From Earliella scabrosa (lineage: Eukaryota; Basidiomycota; Agaricomycetes; Polyporales; Polyporaceae): a stretch of DNA of 64,000 nucleotides. The stretch is from positions 2,356,001 to 2,420,000 of the forward strand of contig JABYQQ010000002.1 in assembly GCA_022605405.1 (NCBI GenBank). Direction: 5' to 3'. Below the pieces are notes generated by a model. The model saw only the letters and a list, made by a program, of their open reading frames with translations. It made no database searches and was not told the origin of the DNA. Made by a program: the position numbers and the translations under genes. Every line of letters begins with the position of its first letter. Position 1 is the stretch's first letter. Shown in pieces: positions 1 to 11,346 of the stretch.

Positions 1-1018
1 TCCTACTCCTGAATTCGCTGATGCACACACTGGTCGACGGTAGCAGTTCGCTGACTGGTGAGTCGCGTATGTGTCTCCCCGCGGATCGTAGCTGATTTTC
101 CGTGCAGTCTACGCGATCCTGGCGGTATTCTCCGTGCTGATCTTCGTTCCTTTGACGCCCTTCGCCCACAAGCTCCCTCAATATCTGAATTCGCTCGTCG
201 CAGCCGTCTTTGTCGTTCTTCTCGTGGCGTGCTGGACGGCCTACCCGTTCACCCAAGAGTGGCCATTCCGCGTATATTTCCAGCAATTTGTGGAGCTATC
301 GCCAGCGTCTACTGCCCTTGCAGTGAACCCGTCCCTCGCGAGTCGTATGGACGTCATCCGCGCCGAGACGACGCTCACGGGTCTAACAGGTTACGTTGAC
401 CGGTACATCGCCCCAGAGATCCCCTCGACCTGGACGAGCGACGTTTCTTGCAACTTGACCGGCCTCCGTCCTGACCTCATGACGTGCCGATGGGAGACCG
501 ATCTGCTACCCTCACCGAGTGACAACGCGTCGCTCTCATCCATCTCTGCGGTACAGTGGTTGGACGTGAAGACTACGCGGCTCAACTCGTCGAGGGCGCT
601 CGTCTCTGTGCGCGGAGAGAACACGCGCGGGTGCAGGCTGTACCTCGACCGCCCTGTCAACTTCGTCGTCGTCCATCAGCGCGCTTCAAGGCACCCTGCG
701 CCGTCGCCTGTGAGCAAGATGCGCCTGCAGGGCGGGTACGAGATGCCAGCGGAGGGCGTGAAGGAGGTGCGGCTTTGGAGCAGGACGTGGGACCGGGAGT
801 TCGTTGTCGAGCTCGGCTGGGACGCCGCGGCGGATGACGAGGAGGAGCTGAGCGGGCGGGCGGCATGCGAGTATGCGGAGTACGCAAGTGGACTGGGAGG
901 TCCGAAGAGCGGGAGGATTCCGGCGTTCGAGGAGGTGAAGCAGTTTTTGCCGCTGTGGGCGTTGCCGACGAAGGCTGCGGATGGGTTGGTGGAGGTGTTC
1001 ACAAAGTTTGTTGTGTGA
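1..1018 (+). CDS. C-terminal part of vacuolar/ER membrane M28 metalloprotease (PFF1-like)
   Basis: Only the 3' end lies in the window. Exons are 1-57 and 108-1018; the intron 58-107 is gtgagt..cag and phase 1 is kept. The first ~60 residues form hydrophobic transmembrane segments. They are followed by a soluble domain of about 240 residues that ends LPLWALPTKAADGLVEVFTKFVV-like, the C-terminal luminal signature I associate with fungal PFF1-type vacuolar membrane proteases (peptidase family M28, multi-pass). The zinc-binding peptidase domain would lie upstream, outside the window, so activity cannot be judged. The identification rests on the terminal motif and the TM-plus-luminal layout. Confidence 0.72.
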
Positions 1019-2029
1019 GGTCGAACCTTGTATTTGTCTTCTTCTTTATTGCAAGGTCTGTACGATATCCTGCAGGTAGGCCTAACCGTTTATGGATCGG
1101 ATACTGTGCGCTGATTGAATCGTTGCAGGTGAGCCGTATGAGTCTATCGTCTTGCTGTCAGTACCCGGGGACCATGTTCATCGTGCCAACGAAGTGTCAA
1201 TCTTTTGATCAGAACCCATCATGGATATGGGTGCAACGCGAATGCACAGGAGCACATGCGCTCGCAGATACAATGCCGCGACGTTGCAGTTGCAGAGCAT
1301 TGTTGCTATAAGCTCCGGACCACAACCAACTCATCGAATGTGGATATCCCCGTCGTCGGATGAGCAAGTTGCTTGACGACTCGAACGACCCATAGGTTCC
1401 AGACCTCCATCGAAGTTGACCACTCGCACATCCAACAGACCGCAGTTGTGACCCTGAGACGATATGGCTACCCTAGATCAGCTCAACGCAAGACAGACGA
1501 ACGTAGTATGTACTATTAGGAAGATGCGAGTCGACATTCGCGCCAGTAGCTGGGCATGTCCATCCTACAAAGCTCCGGCTATTCCATGTCAATTTCAAGC
1601 TTCAAGTCACCGTACGTCAGCCACAAATTACAAGTGCGCAGTAGCGCGATGTCATACATAGGATGCCATCCGTGCCTTCGCGTCAATGATGCATTATTGG
1701 CGAAATGTCTCACAGCCTCGTCGGAAACACGAACTAGCGCTCCGCGCTGTGCTTCCCACCGACTGTGTTCAGCTCTCAACACCGCCGAACGATGCGCGCC
1801 GACCTCAGACGAAACATGAGACGCTCCTCGCTGGTCTCACCTCTCTCCATCATCTGGACCGAGCGAGTTGGTTTGACCCGCAGCAGCGCGGCCTGTCCGC
1901 TAATGAAAAGGCGGGAGAGGGACGTCGGACCGCGCGGAGCTTCTCAAACATCATCTCGCAGGCGAAGCTTCTATTCCCGGCAGGGGCGGTCGAGGCGGTG
2001 ATTGTGCGCTGCCCGGTCTGATATAGGGA
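1019..2029. other. Spacer, no supported gene
   Basis: There are only short ORFs with poor structure. A short reading frame starting with ATG at 1464 meets a possible donor (gtatgt) after 14 codons. Parts of this stretch could hold 5' exons of the membrane-protein gene that follows, because that model lacks a signal peptide, but I could not join any of them with confidence. Confidence 0.4.
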
Positions 2030-3753
2030 ATGGCTAGCCGTGAGTGCACTCCTTTCCTTTCCACCTCCAAGTTGCCGCTGGAGGTCCTGCTCTCCTTCTG
2101 CCATTCTCCTCCCTTGACGGGAGCATGCGCAGATAGTACCCATAGCACGAGTGCAGTTATTACGACAAATGTCCTCGGTGAGTGGCTGTATGCTGCCTGC
2201 TGCGCTGTGTGAACGCCAGAACTGACCTTCGGAGGCGCGCGTATCTCGTACTGCAGGTTTCCACAGGATGGCGGACAGCCAGCACAGTTATCATAATCAT
2301 CGTCGGGGCCGTCCTCATTACATTCGCCGTTTTCATCTATCGTCGTCGGAAGACATGGCGCGAAGGCTCGAACGCCCCGGAGATGCAGCAGCGCTACATG
2401 GACTCGTTTGCTGGTGATCCCGAGGCCCACACACCTCTGCTCATCCCACCGGACGGTGCGGGCATGCCCCCTATTCCACCCAAGACGGAACCGTTTGCGC
2501 ATGACCGAAGTACGTCGTCATTGGGAGGATTGACACACCACCGGAATGGCTCGTCCATCGGAGGCTTGGGGGAGCTGGGGGATGCAACTAGATCACGTCC
2601 GTCTCGCGTTCCTGTCCCTCCCATGTTTCCCCAGCCGTCTGTGGTCAGTGATCACCGGCCCTCTTTCCATGACGAACACAAGCCGCCTCCCGTCTCATTC
2701 CCCGTCCCCGAGACTGCATCTTCCAACAAGTCCCCATTGTTTCCGTTCCCCCAGATCCAGTTCCCTCGGATTCAAATCAAGTCTGATGGCAAGAAGGGCC
2801 GTCTGCCATCTCTTCGGATTGAGTTTCAGCGCGAGTCAAACCAGGTCGTCTCTTCTCCAGGGGTTGCGTACCCTAACCTACCCACGAAAGACACACCACC
2901 TGCTAGTACCATTTCCGCCCCATCCACCAACAGCCGACCGTTTGCCACGATGGCCTCCTCTCCTTTACCCCACATCCCCCGCATCTCCCCAATCAACATC
3001 ACCCGACAGTCGCCTTCAACTGCCTCCCCACCGCACTCTAGCGCCAACTCCGTCATGCAAGTGGAAGAGCCCAGCTCGCCTGCGAGCGCGCAGGACGTCG
3101 GACGGGGTCTTTTCACGCGGAAACTGTCCACTGAAGATTCGTCGACCTATACTATCTCTCGCAACTCGTCCGCACGGCCAGTATCCGATCCTGTACGTCC
3201 ACATACTAGGACATTATCCTCGGCCTCCCGCTCCTCGATAGCACTCTCGCGCGGCGGCTCTGCCGTTGGCTCCGCGTCTGGCTCAAGTTCAAGTGGGGGC
3301 ACAGGGTTGAAGAGGGCGACCACTTGGGTGCCGAACGTCATGGCGAGCTATTCGCCATGGCATGGGGTATTGGCGAGGAATGGGCAGGCGAAAGACAAGG
3401 AGGGCGAAAAGCCCGAGTCGCCAACAGGAGAACTACGTCTCCCCGAAGGGTACAGACCGATGCCGACGCTGGCGGAGACACCAGAAGTCACTCCCGCGAC
3501 TATTCCTAGCTCCCTCCCCAGTCCCGTTACGCCGTATGCCAATATCCCTTCGCCATCTTACGTCCCGGAGGATGCAGCCAAGTTGGCGCAGGCTCCGCTA
3601 CCCCCGTCGCCGTCGTCTCATTCGGAGGACCTGTTGCCTCTTCCACCGCAGCTTGCTGCGATGCCGTCGCCTTCCTCTGTCGAGAGGTTACCGTCGCCGA
3701 ATGCTGCTGCGTTCCCATTACCGCCATCACCTTCCCCGAGCTCGAACTCGTGA
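2030..3753 (+). CDS. Single-pass membrane protein with long Ser/Pro-rich cytoplasmic tail
   Basis: Proposed exons are 2030-2039, 2133-2177 and 2267-3753 (513 aa), with gtgagt donors and cag acceptors in matching phase. A short Ser/Thr-rich segment is followed by one strong transmembrane helix (about residues 25-43, rich in Ile/Val) and a basic stop-transfer RRRK. A tail of ~460 residues is full of Ser, Pro and Thr, with repeated PPSP-like motifs and no enzymatic domain. Basidiomycete genomes hold many such Ser/Thr-stalk, single-TM, disordered-tail proteins; function is unknown, and a wall- or surface-sensing role is only a guess. The 5' end is the weak part: no signal peptide is visible and a tag just upstream at 2024 could be an acceptor, so further 5' exons are likely. 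Confidence 0.6.
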
Positions 3754-4023
3754 TGTCGCGCGGGAGCTTGCTGGCTCCGGACTCTTGTCATCATGGACAT
3801 ATTGAGATCGTCATGCACAATGGACGTTGCCCACTTTGTAGCTCATGTAGATTGCACGCATAATGTCATTGTAGCTGGACATGGTGATGAGCGAGAGGTT
3901 GGGTCTTGACTCAAGCGCTCCGAGATTGTCGGAATATCGTTGAGGGACAGTGTCATCGCGCGTCCAGCCTCTGTAACTTGGACTGTTCCATAGTACCACC
4001 ATCTCGTCGACGGCCGCCAGCTC
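3754..4023. other. Intergenic spacer
   Basis: No coding signal is seen. It separates the tail-rich membrane protein from the dehydrogenase-like gene and should contain the terminator of the first and the promoter of the second. Confidence 0.4.
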
Positions 4024-5731
4024 ATGGTTCTACAGTTCGTATACACTGCGGCTGCGACACTAGTACCACCAACATACTGGCCTCATACACTTGTCGCTGG
4101 CGCTGTCCTGGTCGTGATCTACGCGTATGCCCAAGGGCGGTCGACTACGCGTGAACGCGACCTGCATGCACGCGTCGTGTTGCTCACGGTGAGTGATCCT
4201 AGTATACATGGTTCGCACAGTCTTTGGAAGGTTTTTCTTGCTTGGAGGACTCTGAGGCGCAGGCGTATTCGTGGACACACATGTCCGTAGTCCGAAAAAC
4301 CCCGTTAGAACATGTCACCACATAAGAAAGCTCCTCCTTCACGAAACATGCACGGGTGTTCTCAATATGAGTACTGACGAACGTCTGTTTCAGGGACCAT
4401 TTACGCCGCTAGGCATAATCACATTAACTGCTCTCGCGAAACGGGGGGCCCACATCATCGCACTTTGCCCATATCCCCTCTCGCACCCCGTGCCCTCCCT
4501 TCTACTACCCCTCATCCGCTCGACAACGAACAACGAACACATCTTTGCTGAACCTTGTGACCTCTCCTCCGCAACATCCATACGCAACTTCTGCACAACC
4601 TTTCTTACCGGGAGCGACACTCGCATTGACGCCATCGTCTTTGCACACGAGTACCAGAGCATCGGGCGGATATGGTTCTTTGGTGGACAAGCACGCAAGG
4701 ACAAGGAGAAGCGGGAAGAGGAGGAACGTGAGTCTGCCTCCCTCGCGTCGTTCCTAATCACCACTCTCCTCCTCCCTGCACTCCTCGTTGCACCCGTCGA
4801 ACGGGACATCCGTGTCGTGTCAGTCGTGAACCCCTTCTATGCCGCCGCACTTCCCACATTCTCTGCATTCCTCGAGTCGACACCCTCATCACCCCCGCAA
4901 CGAACGTCGCTCGTGATCTCGGAAGGACACCGAGCACTCCGCACAGTCATCCTCACCCGCCATCTCCAACGCATACTCGACTCCCTACCCAACCGCAAGG
5001 GCGACCCCAAGTCCGACAAGCCCCCAGTGCCGCACCCGTCCAACATTCTGGCCGTGTCAGCGTGTCCGGGAATCAGCCGCCGCGACACGGTCGCACCCTT
5101 TTTGGGAACAGGCGAGCGCGGGTGGTCGCTCGCATACATCGTCCTCCTCCTTCCCCTCCTCCTCTTCACGAAGTCCTCGCAGTCAGCACTGCAGACCCTC
5201 CTACACGTACTGTTCCTCCCGACCCCTCTGAAGCGCGCACAGGCGAAGATCGACGCTGCGGCGGACGAAGAGCTCCGGAAGGCCGAGGCTGCAGCCGCCC
5301 AAGTCCCGCAGGACGAGCCTGCGCCTTCAACCAAGAAGGCGGGTGCCCCGATGCGGATAGGGAATGTCGAGGTGCTGAAGCCTGGCGCATTATACCGAGA
5401 GTGTGCGGTGGTGCACCTTGACGTCCCTCGACCTCCAGCGCCTCCTGAAGAGAAGAAAACGGCAGGCAAGAAGGGCAAGGAGAAGGAAGCGGAAACCGTG
5501 TTGGAGGATGATGGGGAGTTCGGTGGCGAAGTGGTCGGGAGGGCGGTGTGGGAGTGGTATGAGGCGCGGCTGAAGGAGTGGGAGGAGAGGGACAAGGAGC
5601 GGGTGAAGGCCGAGGAGGAGGCGGCTGCGAAGGAGAAGGCGGAGGCTGAGGTGAGAGAGAAGGGGGCCAAGGAGCGGGGGACGGAAGGGACAGGACAGAA
5701 GACGGACTCGACGACGTTGAAGGACTCGTAA
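4024..5731 (+). CDS. Short-chain dehydrogenase/reductase-like membrane protein
   Basis: Two exons, 4024-4188 and 4394-5731 (500 aa), with a gtgagt..ttcag intron in phase 0. An N-terminal hydrophobic helix (about residues 22-38) precedes the SDR-type nucleotide-binding start VVLLTGPFTPLG (about residues 51-62), in which the usual Gly-rich turn is altered to TGxxTPLG. Downstream come a second strand with acidic CDL, a VSVVNPF segment in the place of the catalytic Ser strand, and a hydrophobic hairpin near 275. The last ~130 residues are a Lys/Glu/Ala-rich coiled coil. No clear YxxxK is seen, so catalysis is uncertain. It may belong to the fungal putative oxidoreductase group that includes yeast Pbr1; this is a family-level inference. 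Confidence 0.6.
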
Positions 5732-6173
5732 TTCGGGGTATGTGGTACGTGTGTGTGCTGAATTCACTATTACTTCCAGCCATCCTCCATACTGAGTGCA
5801 CAGTCTCGGCCCGACGGCAGTTCAGAGTTTCGTTGCTCTCACATCCACTTGTATGGGGATACGGCCTTGACGTCAGCGCGATGTCTCGACTTGGCTCGCC
5901 ATGCTCGGAGCGCGCGGACGGTTCGCGTCGCGATGGGGTTTAGCGTCGCAGTCGGGGACCAGCCCAGCGCGACCTTATGGTCGTTCTCCCCATGCTGATG
6001 CATGATTTCCAGCATCGACTGCGTCCATCAGCCGGCTCTCGCTCTCGTCCCGTTCAAAAGGATGGCTCTGACATTCGGGCCCGAGCTGAAACCCGATTCT
6101 CTGGTGTCTGCTCTCCTTGCCGTCGGAGCTACGTCCACGAACATCACACATTATTTACGACACATCCACCAAG
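5732..6173. other. Intergenic region and probable promoter of the TOS1-like gene
   Basis: No ORF with coding character is seen. The region is downstream of the dehydrogenase-like gene and upstream of a secreted-protein ATG at 6174, with a short AT-rich patch (ttatttacg) about 20 bases before it. Confidence 0.35.
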
Positions 6174-7637
6174 ATGCGCCTCTCGACGGCCTTCGCGACG
6201 CTCGCGACGCTCGCGACGCTCCTCGCAGCCGCGCTCGCGCAGGAGATCTTCACGCCGCCGTCAACGTCGGGCGCGCTGACGGGCCTCAAGTACACGCAGG
6301 TCGGCGGCGCGGGGTCGTACAACCAGGTGACGGCCATGCCCCCAGGCAACTTCCCGGTGTGCGACGCGAACCCGTCGTGCGTCACGCGGCCGAAGCAGGT
6401 CAGCGGTGCGTGTCGTTTTGTTCTAGCATGATCGCGGTGCGCATGGCGACTCGACTGACGATACTGGTGCACATGAAAATGCTGTGCTGCGAACATGCTC
6501 AACATGTACCCATCATTTGTGATGATGCGTTGCGCTGTTGTCCCTGTCCCTGATGATCGACCTCAACGTGGGATCGACCGTCGACGTCATTTGGTCGACG
6601 GACACTTGCACCGGGACACTACGACAACACACTCGGTCGACACGATGAATTCGGGTATTGGTCCACAGGCAACCTCTCACCGTTCAATGAAGAGATCACC
6701 TTCAACTTCCGCGGGCCGATGAACCTTTACAACATTGCGGTCTACCAGCCCGACGGTAGCGGCGCGACGTGGACGAGGAGGAGCTCGTGGAATGCTGGCC
6801 AGACACCCAACAACCTCGTCTTCATGAACAACCTTGGCGGGACCGGGAGTGGCGAGTGGTCCAGTATGTTCTATTTTCTTCCTTAGCCGTCTGGTTGCAT
6901 CGAGCTGACCACGACACGTTGTGCTGCTACAGTCTGTCACGGCAATAGCCAATCGTACGCGAACGGCGCATTGACCGGCGCGGTCGCGAGCCCAAACGCT
7001 CAGATCGTGAATGGCTTCCTGGATCAAAATCACGAGATGGTGCGTTCACCCTAGCCTACTCGGAGTTACTCTTGCACCTGCTGACATTCACCGGTCACCA
7101 CAGAACATCATGACGGGCGAGACTTGCGCATCGCGCGCGTGCGACGGCTTCTCGCGTGGCACGGCGCACCACGGGTGGGCGGACTCGAAGATGCTCGTCC
7201 TCACGTTCAACATGCCCCCATCGTCGGACGCGTCCAAGGTGCCCGCGATCTGGGCGCTGAACGCGCAGATCGCGCGCTCGGCGCAGTACGGGTGCAACTG
7301 CCGCGGGGTCGGGAGCCCGGGCGGGTGCGGCGAGCTCGACATCCTGGAGACAATTGTGAACCAGGACCCGAACCGCGCGATCTCGGAGATCTACTCGTTC
7401 AAGGGCGCGACGGGGACGGGGAGCAACAACTTCTTCCCGCGCCCGACGGGGGAGCGCGTGACGTACGCGGTCGTGTTCGACGTGCAGACGGACGCGATTG
7501 CGATACAGCGGCTGAGGGGGTGGGATTATGGCTTGACGAGCGTGGGCAGGGCGACGGTCGATGGGTACCTGAACGCGCCGGCGATGCAAGTGTCGTTTGC
7601 GAGGGGTGCGAGGAAGCGGAGGGTCGAGGAGTATTGA
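6174..7637 (+). CDS. TOS1: Secreted TOS1-like cell-wall protein (DUF2403/DUF2401), putative glucan-active
   Basis: Exons 6174-6405, 6669-6863, 6933-7039 and 7104-7637 give about 355 aa with all phases matching. Residues 1-22 are a signal peptide (alanine/leucine-rich, cut before QEIF). The N-terminal domain has the LSPFNEE..FRGPMNLYNIAVYQP stretch of DUF2403. The C-terminal domain has PAIWALNAQ, CNCRG and CGELDILE, which match the DUF2401 core of yeast TOS1, a wall protein proposed to act on beta-1,3-glucan. The acidic ELDILE motif is the likely active-site strand. The first intron (263 nt) is long for this genome; no AG between about 6430 and 6668 offers a shorter choice. There is no GPI signal at the C-terminus, so it is probably soluble or wall-trapped. 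Confidence 0.82.
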
Positions 7638-8937
7638 GATGGGGCGTTATTACGCTCTGAATGTCGGGACGTCGGAGCTTTGTGGCTCGTACTAGTCGCT
7701 CGAATTTGAATCGCATCTATTGATTTTCCAATGCATGAGGCCATCTGTACTGAAGGAATGGTTAACAATGTCTCGTGAACTTACCGTGTCCTGGCGACTC
7801 TCTACAACCAAACACCGCGCCAAATAGATACGTGGTCCGTGCGCACCGCGCGCCGGTACATAAGCGGCGCGCGAACAATGTTGCAACTCATACTTACCTT
7901 GATGGCACAGGCCCCTTCATGTACCTGGGTCTGTGGGCCGTGGGGGCCTCTCATAGCACGGCGACCTTGTCCTCAGGGGGACTCTGCGGTTTGTATGGGC
8001 TTCGGCTCATGCACCGTCCCAATATTTCCCTGTCCTGCTTCGGCCCTCGGGCTGGGCAGGCCATTTATTTTTGCCGCTTAGCCTCGCTAACCCTAACCCT
8101 GTGGCATTCTCGCGCCCATATACGGAAGTTGTGTTCGACGCGCCTCAACACCCTCTGTATCCATCCTTTACATACTTACTCAGTTCTCGACCGCTGTCAC
8201 TGCGTGCCCATCTACATTACTATCTGCTCTGTATCTTTGTGATGCTATACAACGGTTTCTGCCATCATCTCCCTGTCGATCGCGTTTGGTACCGTCAAGA
8301 GGCAGCTCTACGCTGGCAGCTATCCCCGCTCCCTCACCTGAAGCAACGAGTCTTCCTCGCACATCCTGCATGAATGATGACTCAGATTGTTGTTGAGAAG
8401 GGGGTGCGGGGATTGATAATTGTGAGTACCTAGTTACCTCCGGTCCCTCCTCTCCTCATGACGGATTGTCCCAGATGCAAACGAAGTCTTGCTCTATCGG
8501 CGGGCGTAGATCCACGCTCTCGTTTGGCAGGTTCAACTTGCATCACTTCGATGTGGTTCATTGAACTTGCTTCGAGTTGAAGCTCCTTCAAGCCACGCAA
8601 GTCTTCCTTGCCGAACTCACGTCGCGGCCCCACGCCCGACCTCATGGACGTGACGAGTATGGGACTGCCTGAAATGTGGATACGCAGATAGAAGGTGCGC
8701 ATGCACTCCATCTACGTTACACGTAACATTATTCGTGTGGACCCATTGGCTCATTGAGATCACGATGCATGTAGGAATGCCGGACGTTCACCCTAACCCC
8801 AATCTCGGGTTCCAACTAGCCGATTATTGGTCCCGAAAGCTCGGGGACAATAACTTGTCACTGTAGGCAGCAGCTTGCTGCACTCCGTAATCGTTGACCT
8901 CCCGCCGGGGTGAGTTCGTGAGTTGTCTCTGCCGCCC
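7638..8937. other. Long spacer, no supported gene
   Basis: Nothing resembling a protein family is found in either strand. It contains a CT-rich run and two copies of CCCTAA near 8090, too few to count as telomeric. The last ~100 bases before 8938 should hold the F-box gene promoter. Confidence 0.4.
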
Positions 8938-11346
8938 ATGTGCACGCTGACTTCGTTCCTAATAGTCCATCTTCTCGCTCGTTGTGCAACCCCACCGTTC
9001 TCACTTCCAACTCACATCATGCTCTCCAAGATGTACTACAAGGCGTTGCGCAATCCAGAGACCGTCTCTAACATAGCGTCCTATGTATACTGGGGGCGTA
9101 ACATGCCTGATACGCCTCTGGACCTCCGCGGGATCCTCGCACTTGCGCTGACCTGCAAGGCGTTCCTGGAGCCCGCGCTCGACCAACTGTGGCGTCGACA
9201 ACTTAACCTTGTCAATCTCATCAAGACGCTTCCAAAGGACAGCTGGGAGCTGTGCAACGGGGACTTTGTTGGACCCGACGGACAGAGACTACAACTTATC
9301 GTGCGTTTACTTGCTATCAACTTATTCTCTGCAGGAGCTTGTGTTGACCAGTACCGCTATCGTAAACAGAGAAACATACGCGTCATCATCCCGAGTGACT
9401 GGCCCCGCTTCAACTACTACGCTGCGAAGATCCGCGAGCTTGGGTACGACCCTCGTTCCCCGTTCGGCGCGCCACAGTCGCTCCAGCGATGGCGCGCCAC
9501 TGGCGTGCCGATGTACATGCTCATGGCTCTATGCGCGGTGCGTCTGCCGTACGAACTGCTGCCAAACATCAAGCACCTCCGGTGCACGACGCACGAATAT
9601 ACTGAGGACACGTACATCCATATGTACATATTCCTGAACGCGCCGCTGGTGTCGCTCAAACTCGACTTCAGCGTCCTCAAGATGAGGATTGCACCTCCCG
9701 ACCCCCCGCCAGAGGTGGAGGAGTCAGAAGACGGGTCGGACGGGAGTGACGATGAAGACGGGGAAGAGGAGGAGGGAGACGGCGGAAACGGTGATGGCGA
9801 CGCTGCCAACGAACAACCCGACCAGCCCCAAGCAGAACCAGACACTCCGGCTGCTCCGCCATCGCCAAACCCAGAAGCGCAGGTCCGGCTTCCGCCTCCA
9901 TTCCGCGACGACGTCTTCATCGAGTACACCCTCAAGGCGATCATCGAGCAGTGCCCAAACTGTCGCGACATCGAGATCGTCACGCCTCAAATGGAGTACT
10001 ACCAAGAAGCGCTCAAGCCGTTCCTCCACTCTGAGCGCGCCCTCTCCATGCGCACATTCAGCACGAACATGCACGCTTGGACCGAGGACGACCTCGTGCG
10101 GCTCGCGAGCCTGCGCGCGCTCCGCAAGACCCAGGTGTACGTGAGCGACGCGGATTGTGGGTGGATGAGCCGCGCGATCGAGGCGCTCTCCCCGCACCGG
10201 CCGTTTGCGAGCGTCGTGGACCTCACGCTGGGCGGGGCCGAGCTCGAGTGCTGCACGGCGTTCTTCATCCTGTGGGGCACGTGCTGGCTCGAGAGGCTTA
10301 GGATCGAGTGCGAGAGGCGGCCGGACGTGGACGTGTTGAGGACGTTCGCGGCGACGCTTGCTGCGTCGTGCTCGACCAACACCCTGCGCGTGCTCGAGAT
10401 CGCGGACAGCGCCCCGCCCCCGCCTCTTCCCTCCCCTGTCACCGATTCGCACCTACCCTCAGACCCGACGCCGAACGCGGTCCTGGCGTGCGGCGACGCG
10501 CTCCTTCCCTTGACCGAATTCAGATCGCTCCGCTCATTTGTGCTCGATCTCTCGGACATGCGCGGGTTGGACGACGGCGCGCTCGCCTCGCTCGTCTCGG
10601 CCTGGCCGTACCTCGAGACACTCTACCTCGGCCGCGCGCGGGGGTGGGGCGGACATCGTTCCATGCTGACGTTTGCGGGCCTCGGTGCGGTCGTGCAGGC
10701 GTGCCCGCGTCTCGAGGGGCTTGCGATCTCCATAGACGCAACCCCTGCTGTCGCTTTGGACGAAGTACGGAGCGAGGTGAAGTTGGAGACGGTCGACCTG
10801 CTGGACTCGTACGCTGGGGAACTTGAAGCTGCGCCTGGGCTGGAGGAGCAGGCGCAGGAGCAGGTCTGGGCGATGGCCGGGGTGGGTATTGCGAGGAACT
10901 TGGTGAAGCTGTTCCCAGAGCTCGTAAGAGTCAAGGCTTGGACCCGGCCTGTCCAGCTTGTGGCTGAGGCAGATCCGGATGTGGAGATGGAGACGGAGGT
11001 CGAGATAGCAGTCGATGGTGTGGCGGAGGGTGGTGAAGCGGTTGGGCCTGCACCTTTGGAGGACTCCGAGGCTCAGGGCAGGAATGTCGAGCGGCAGTCT
11101 ACGATGGCGACAGCGAATCCGCAAGATGGACAAGGACAGGATGGACCGAGAGTGGAACCCGAAGTTCGGGGAGAACACGAGCCACAAGCGGGACAAAGTA
11201 CAGACGCACGCATCAAGGAAGAGGAAGAGGAAGAAGTGAAGCTGCCCGAATGGCTTGTCCCCGCGGGCTTCTGGGAGACGGTGGAGAAGCAGGTCGCGAC
11301 GTTGGCGCTCCTACGGGATGTGGACATGGACATGGTTGGATTGTAG
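8938..11346 (+). CDS. Large F-box-like protein with LRR-type C-terminus
   Basis: A single open frame of about 802 codons starts from ATG 8938 (ATG 9019 is a possible downstream start). The N-terminal region has the degenerate F-box pattern of agaricomycete proteins: helical TVSNIASYVYW, then LALTCKAFLEPALDQLWRRQ and the SDWPRFNYYAAKIRELG segment. This layout is known from presumed SCF substrate adaptors. An acidic low-complexity stretch (about residues 255-295, Glu/Asp/Gly) interrupts the LRR-like part, which continues as irregular leucine-rich repeats (FRSLRSFVLDLSDM, WPYLETLYLG). The last ~150 residues are acidic and disordered, ending near a helical segment. Substrates are unknown. A longer sequence and no introns set it apart from the four smaller F-box genes in the window. 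Confidence 0.72.
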   Translation: MCTLTSFLIVHLLARCATPPFSLPTHIMLSKMYYKALRNPETVSNIASYVYWGRNMPDTPLDLRGILALALTCKAFLEPALDQLWRRQLNLVNLIKTLPKDSWELCNGDFVGPDGQRLQLIVRLLAINLFSAGACVDQYRYRKQRNIRVIIPSDWPRFNYYAAKIRELGYDPRSPFGAPQSLQRWRATGVPMYMLMALCAVRLPYELLPNIKHLRCTTHEYTEDTYIHMYIFLNAPLVSLKLDFSVLKMRIAPPDPPPEVEESEDGSDGSDDEDGEEEEGDGGNGDGDAANEQPDQPQAEPDTPAAPPSPNPEAQVRLPPPFRDDVFIEYTLKAIIEQCPNCRDIEIVTPQMEYYQEALKPFLHSERALSMRTFSTNMHAWTEDDLVRLASLRALRKTQVYVSDADCGWMSRAIEALSPHRPFASVVDLTLGGAELECCTAFFILWGTCWLERLRIECERRPDVDVLRTFAATLAASCSTNTLRVLEIADSAPPPPLPSPVTDSHLPSDPTPNAVLACGDALLPLTEFRSLRSFVLDLSDMRGLDDGALASLVSAWPYLETLYLGRARGWGGHRSMLTFAGLGAVVQACPRLEGLAISIDATPAVALDEVRSEVKLETVDLLDSYAGELEAAPGLEEQAQEQVWAMAGVGIARNLVKLFPELVRVKAWTRPVQLVAEADPDVEMETEVEIAVDGVAEGGEAVGPAPLEDSEAQGRNVERQSTMATANPQDGQGQDGPRVEPEVRGEHEPQAGQSTDARIKEEEEEEVKLPEWLVPAGFWETVEKQVATLALLRDVDMDMVGL

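Noticed and set aside
8088..8103. Telomere-like CCCTAA repeats
   Set aside because: Only two units with no further copies nearby; expected by chance in this composition.
9301..9395. Two possible 34-nt introns in the large F-box gene (gtgcgt..cag and gtaaac..gag)
   Set aside because: Too short, and together not a multiple of three; the uninterrupted frame keeps the conserved SDWPRFNYYA segment.
9724..11196. Long antisense frames opposite the large F-box gene
   Set aside because: Arg- and His-rich, no ATG in a sensible context, and exactly overlapping a convincing sense gene.
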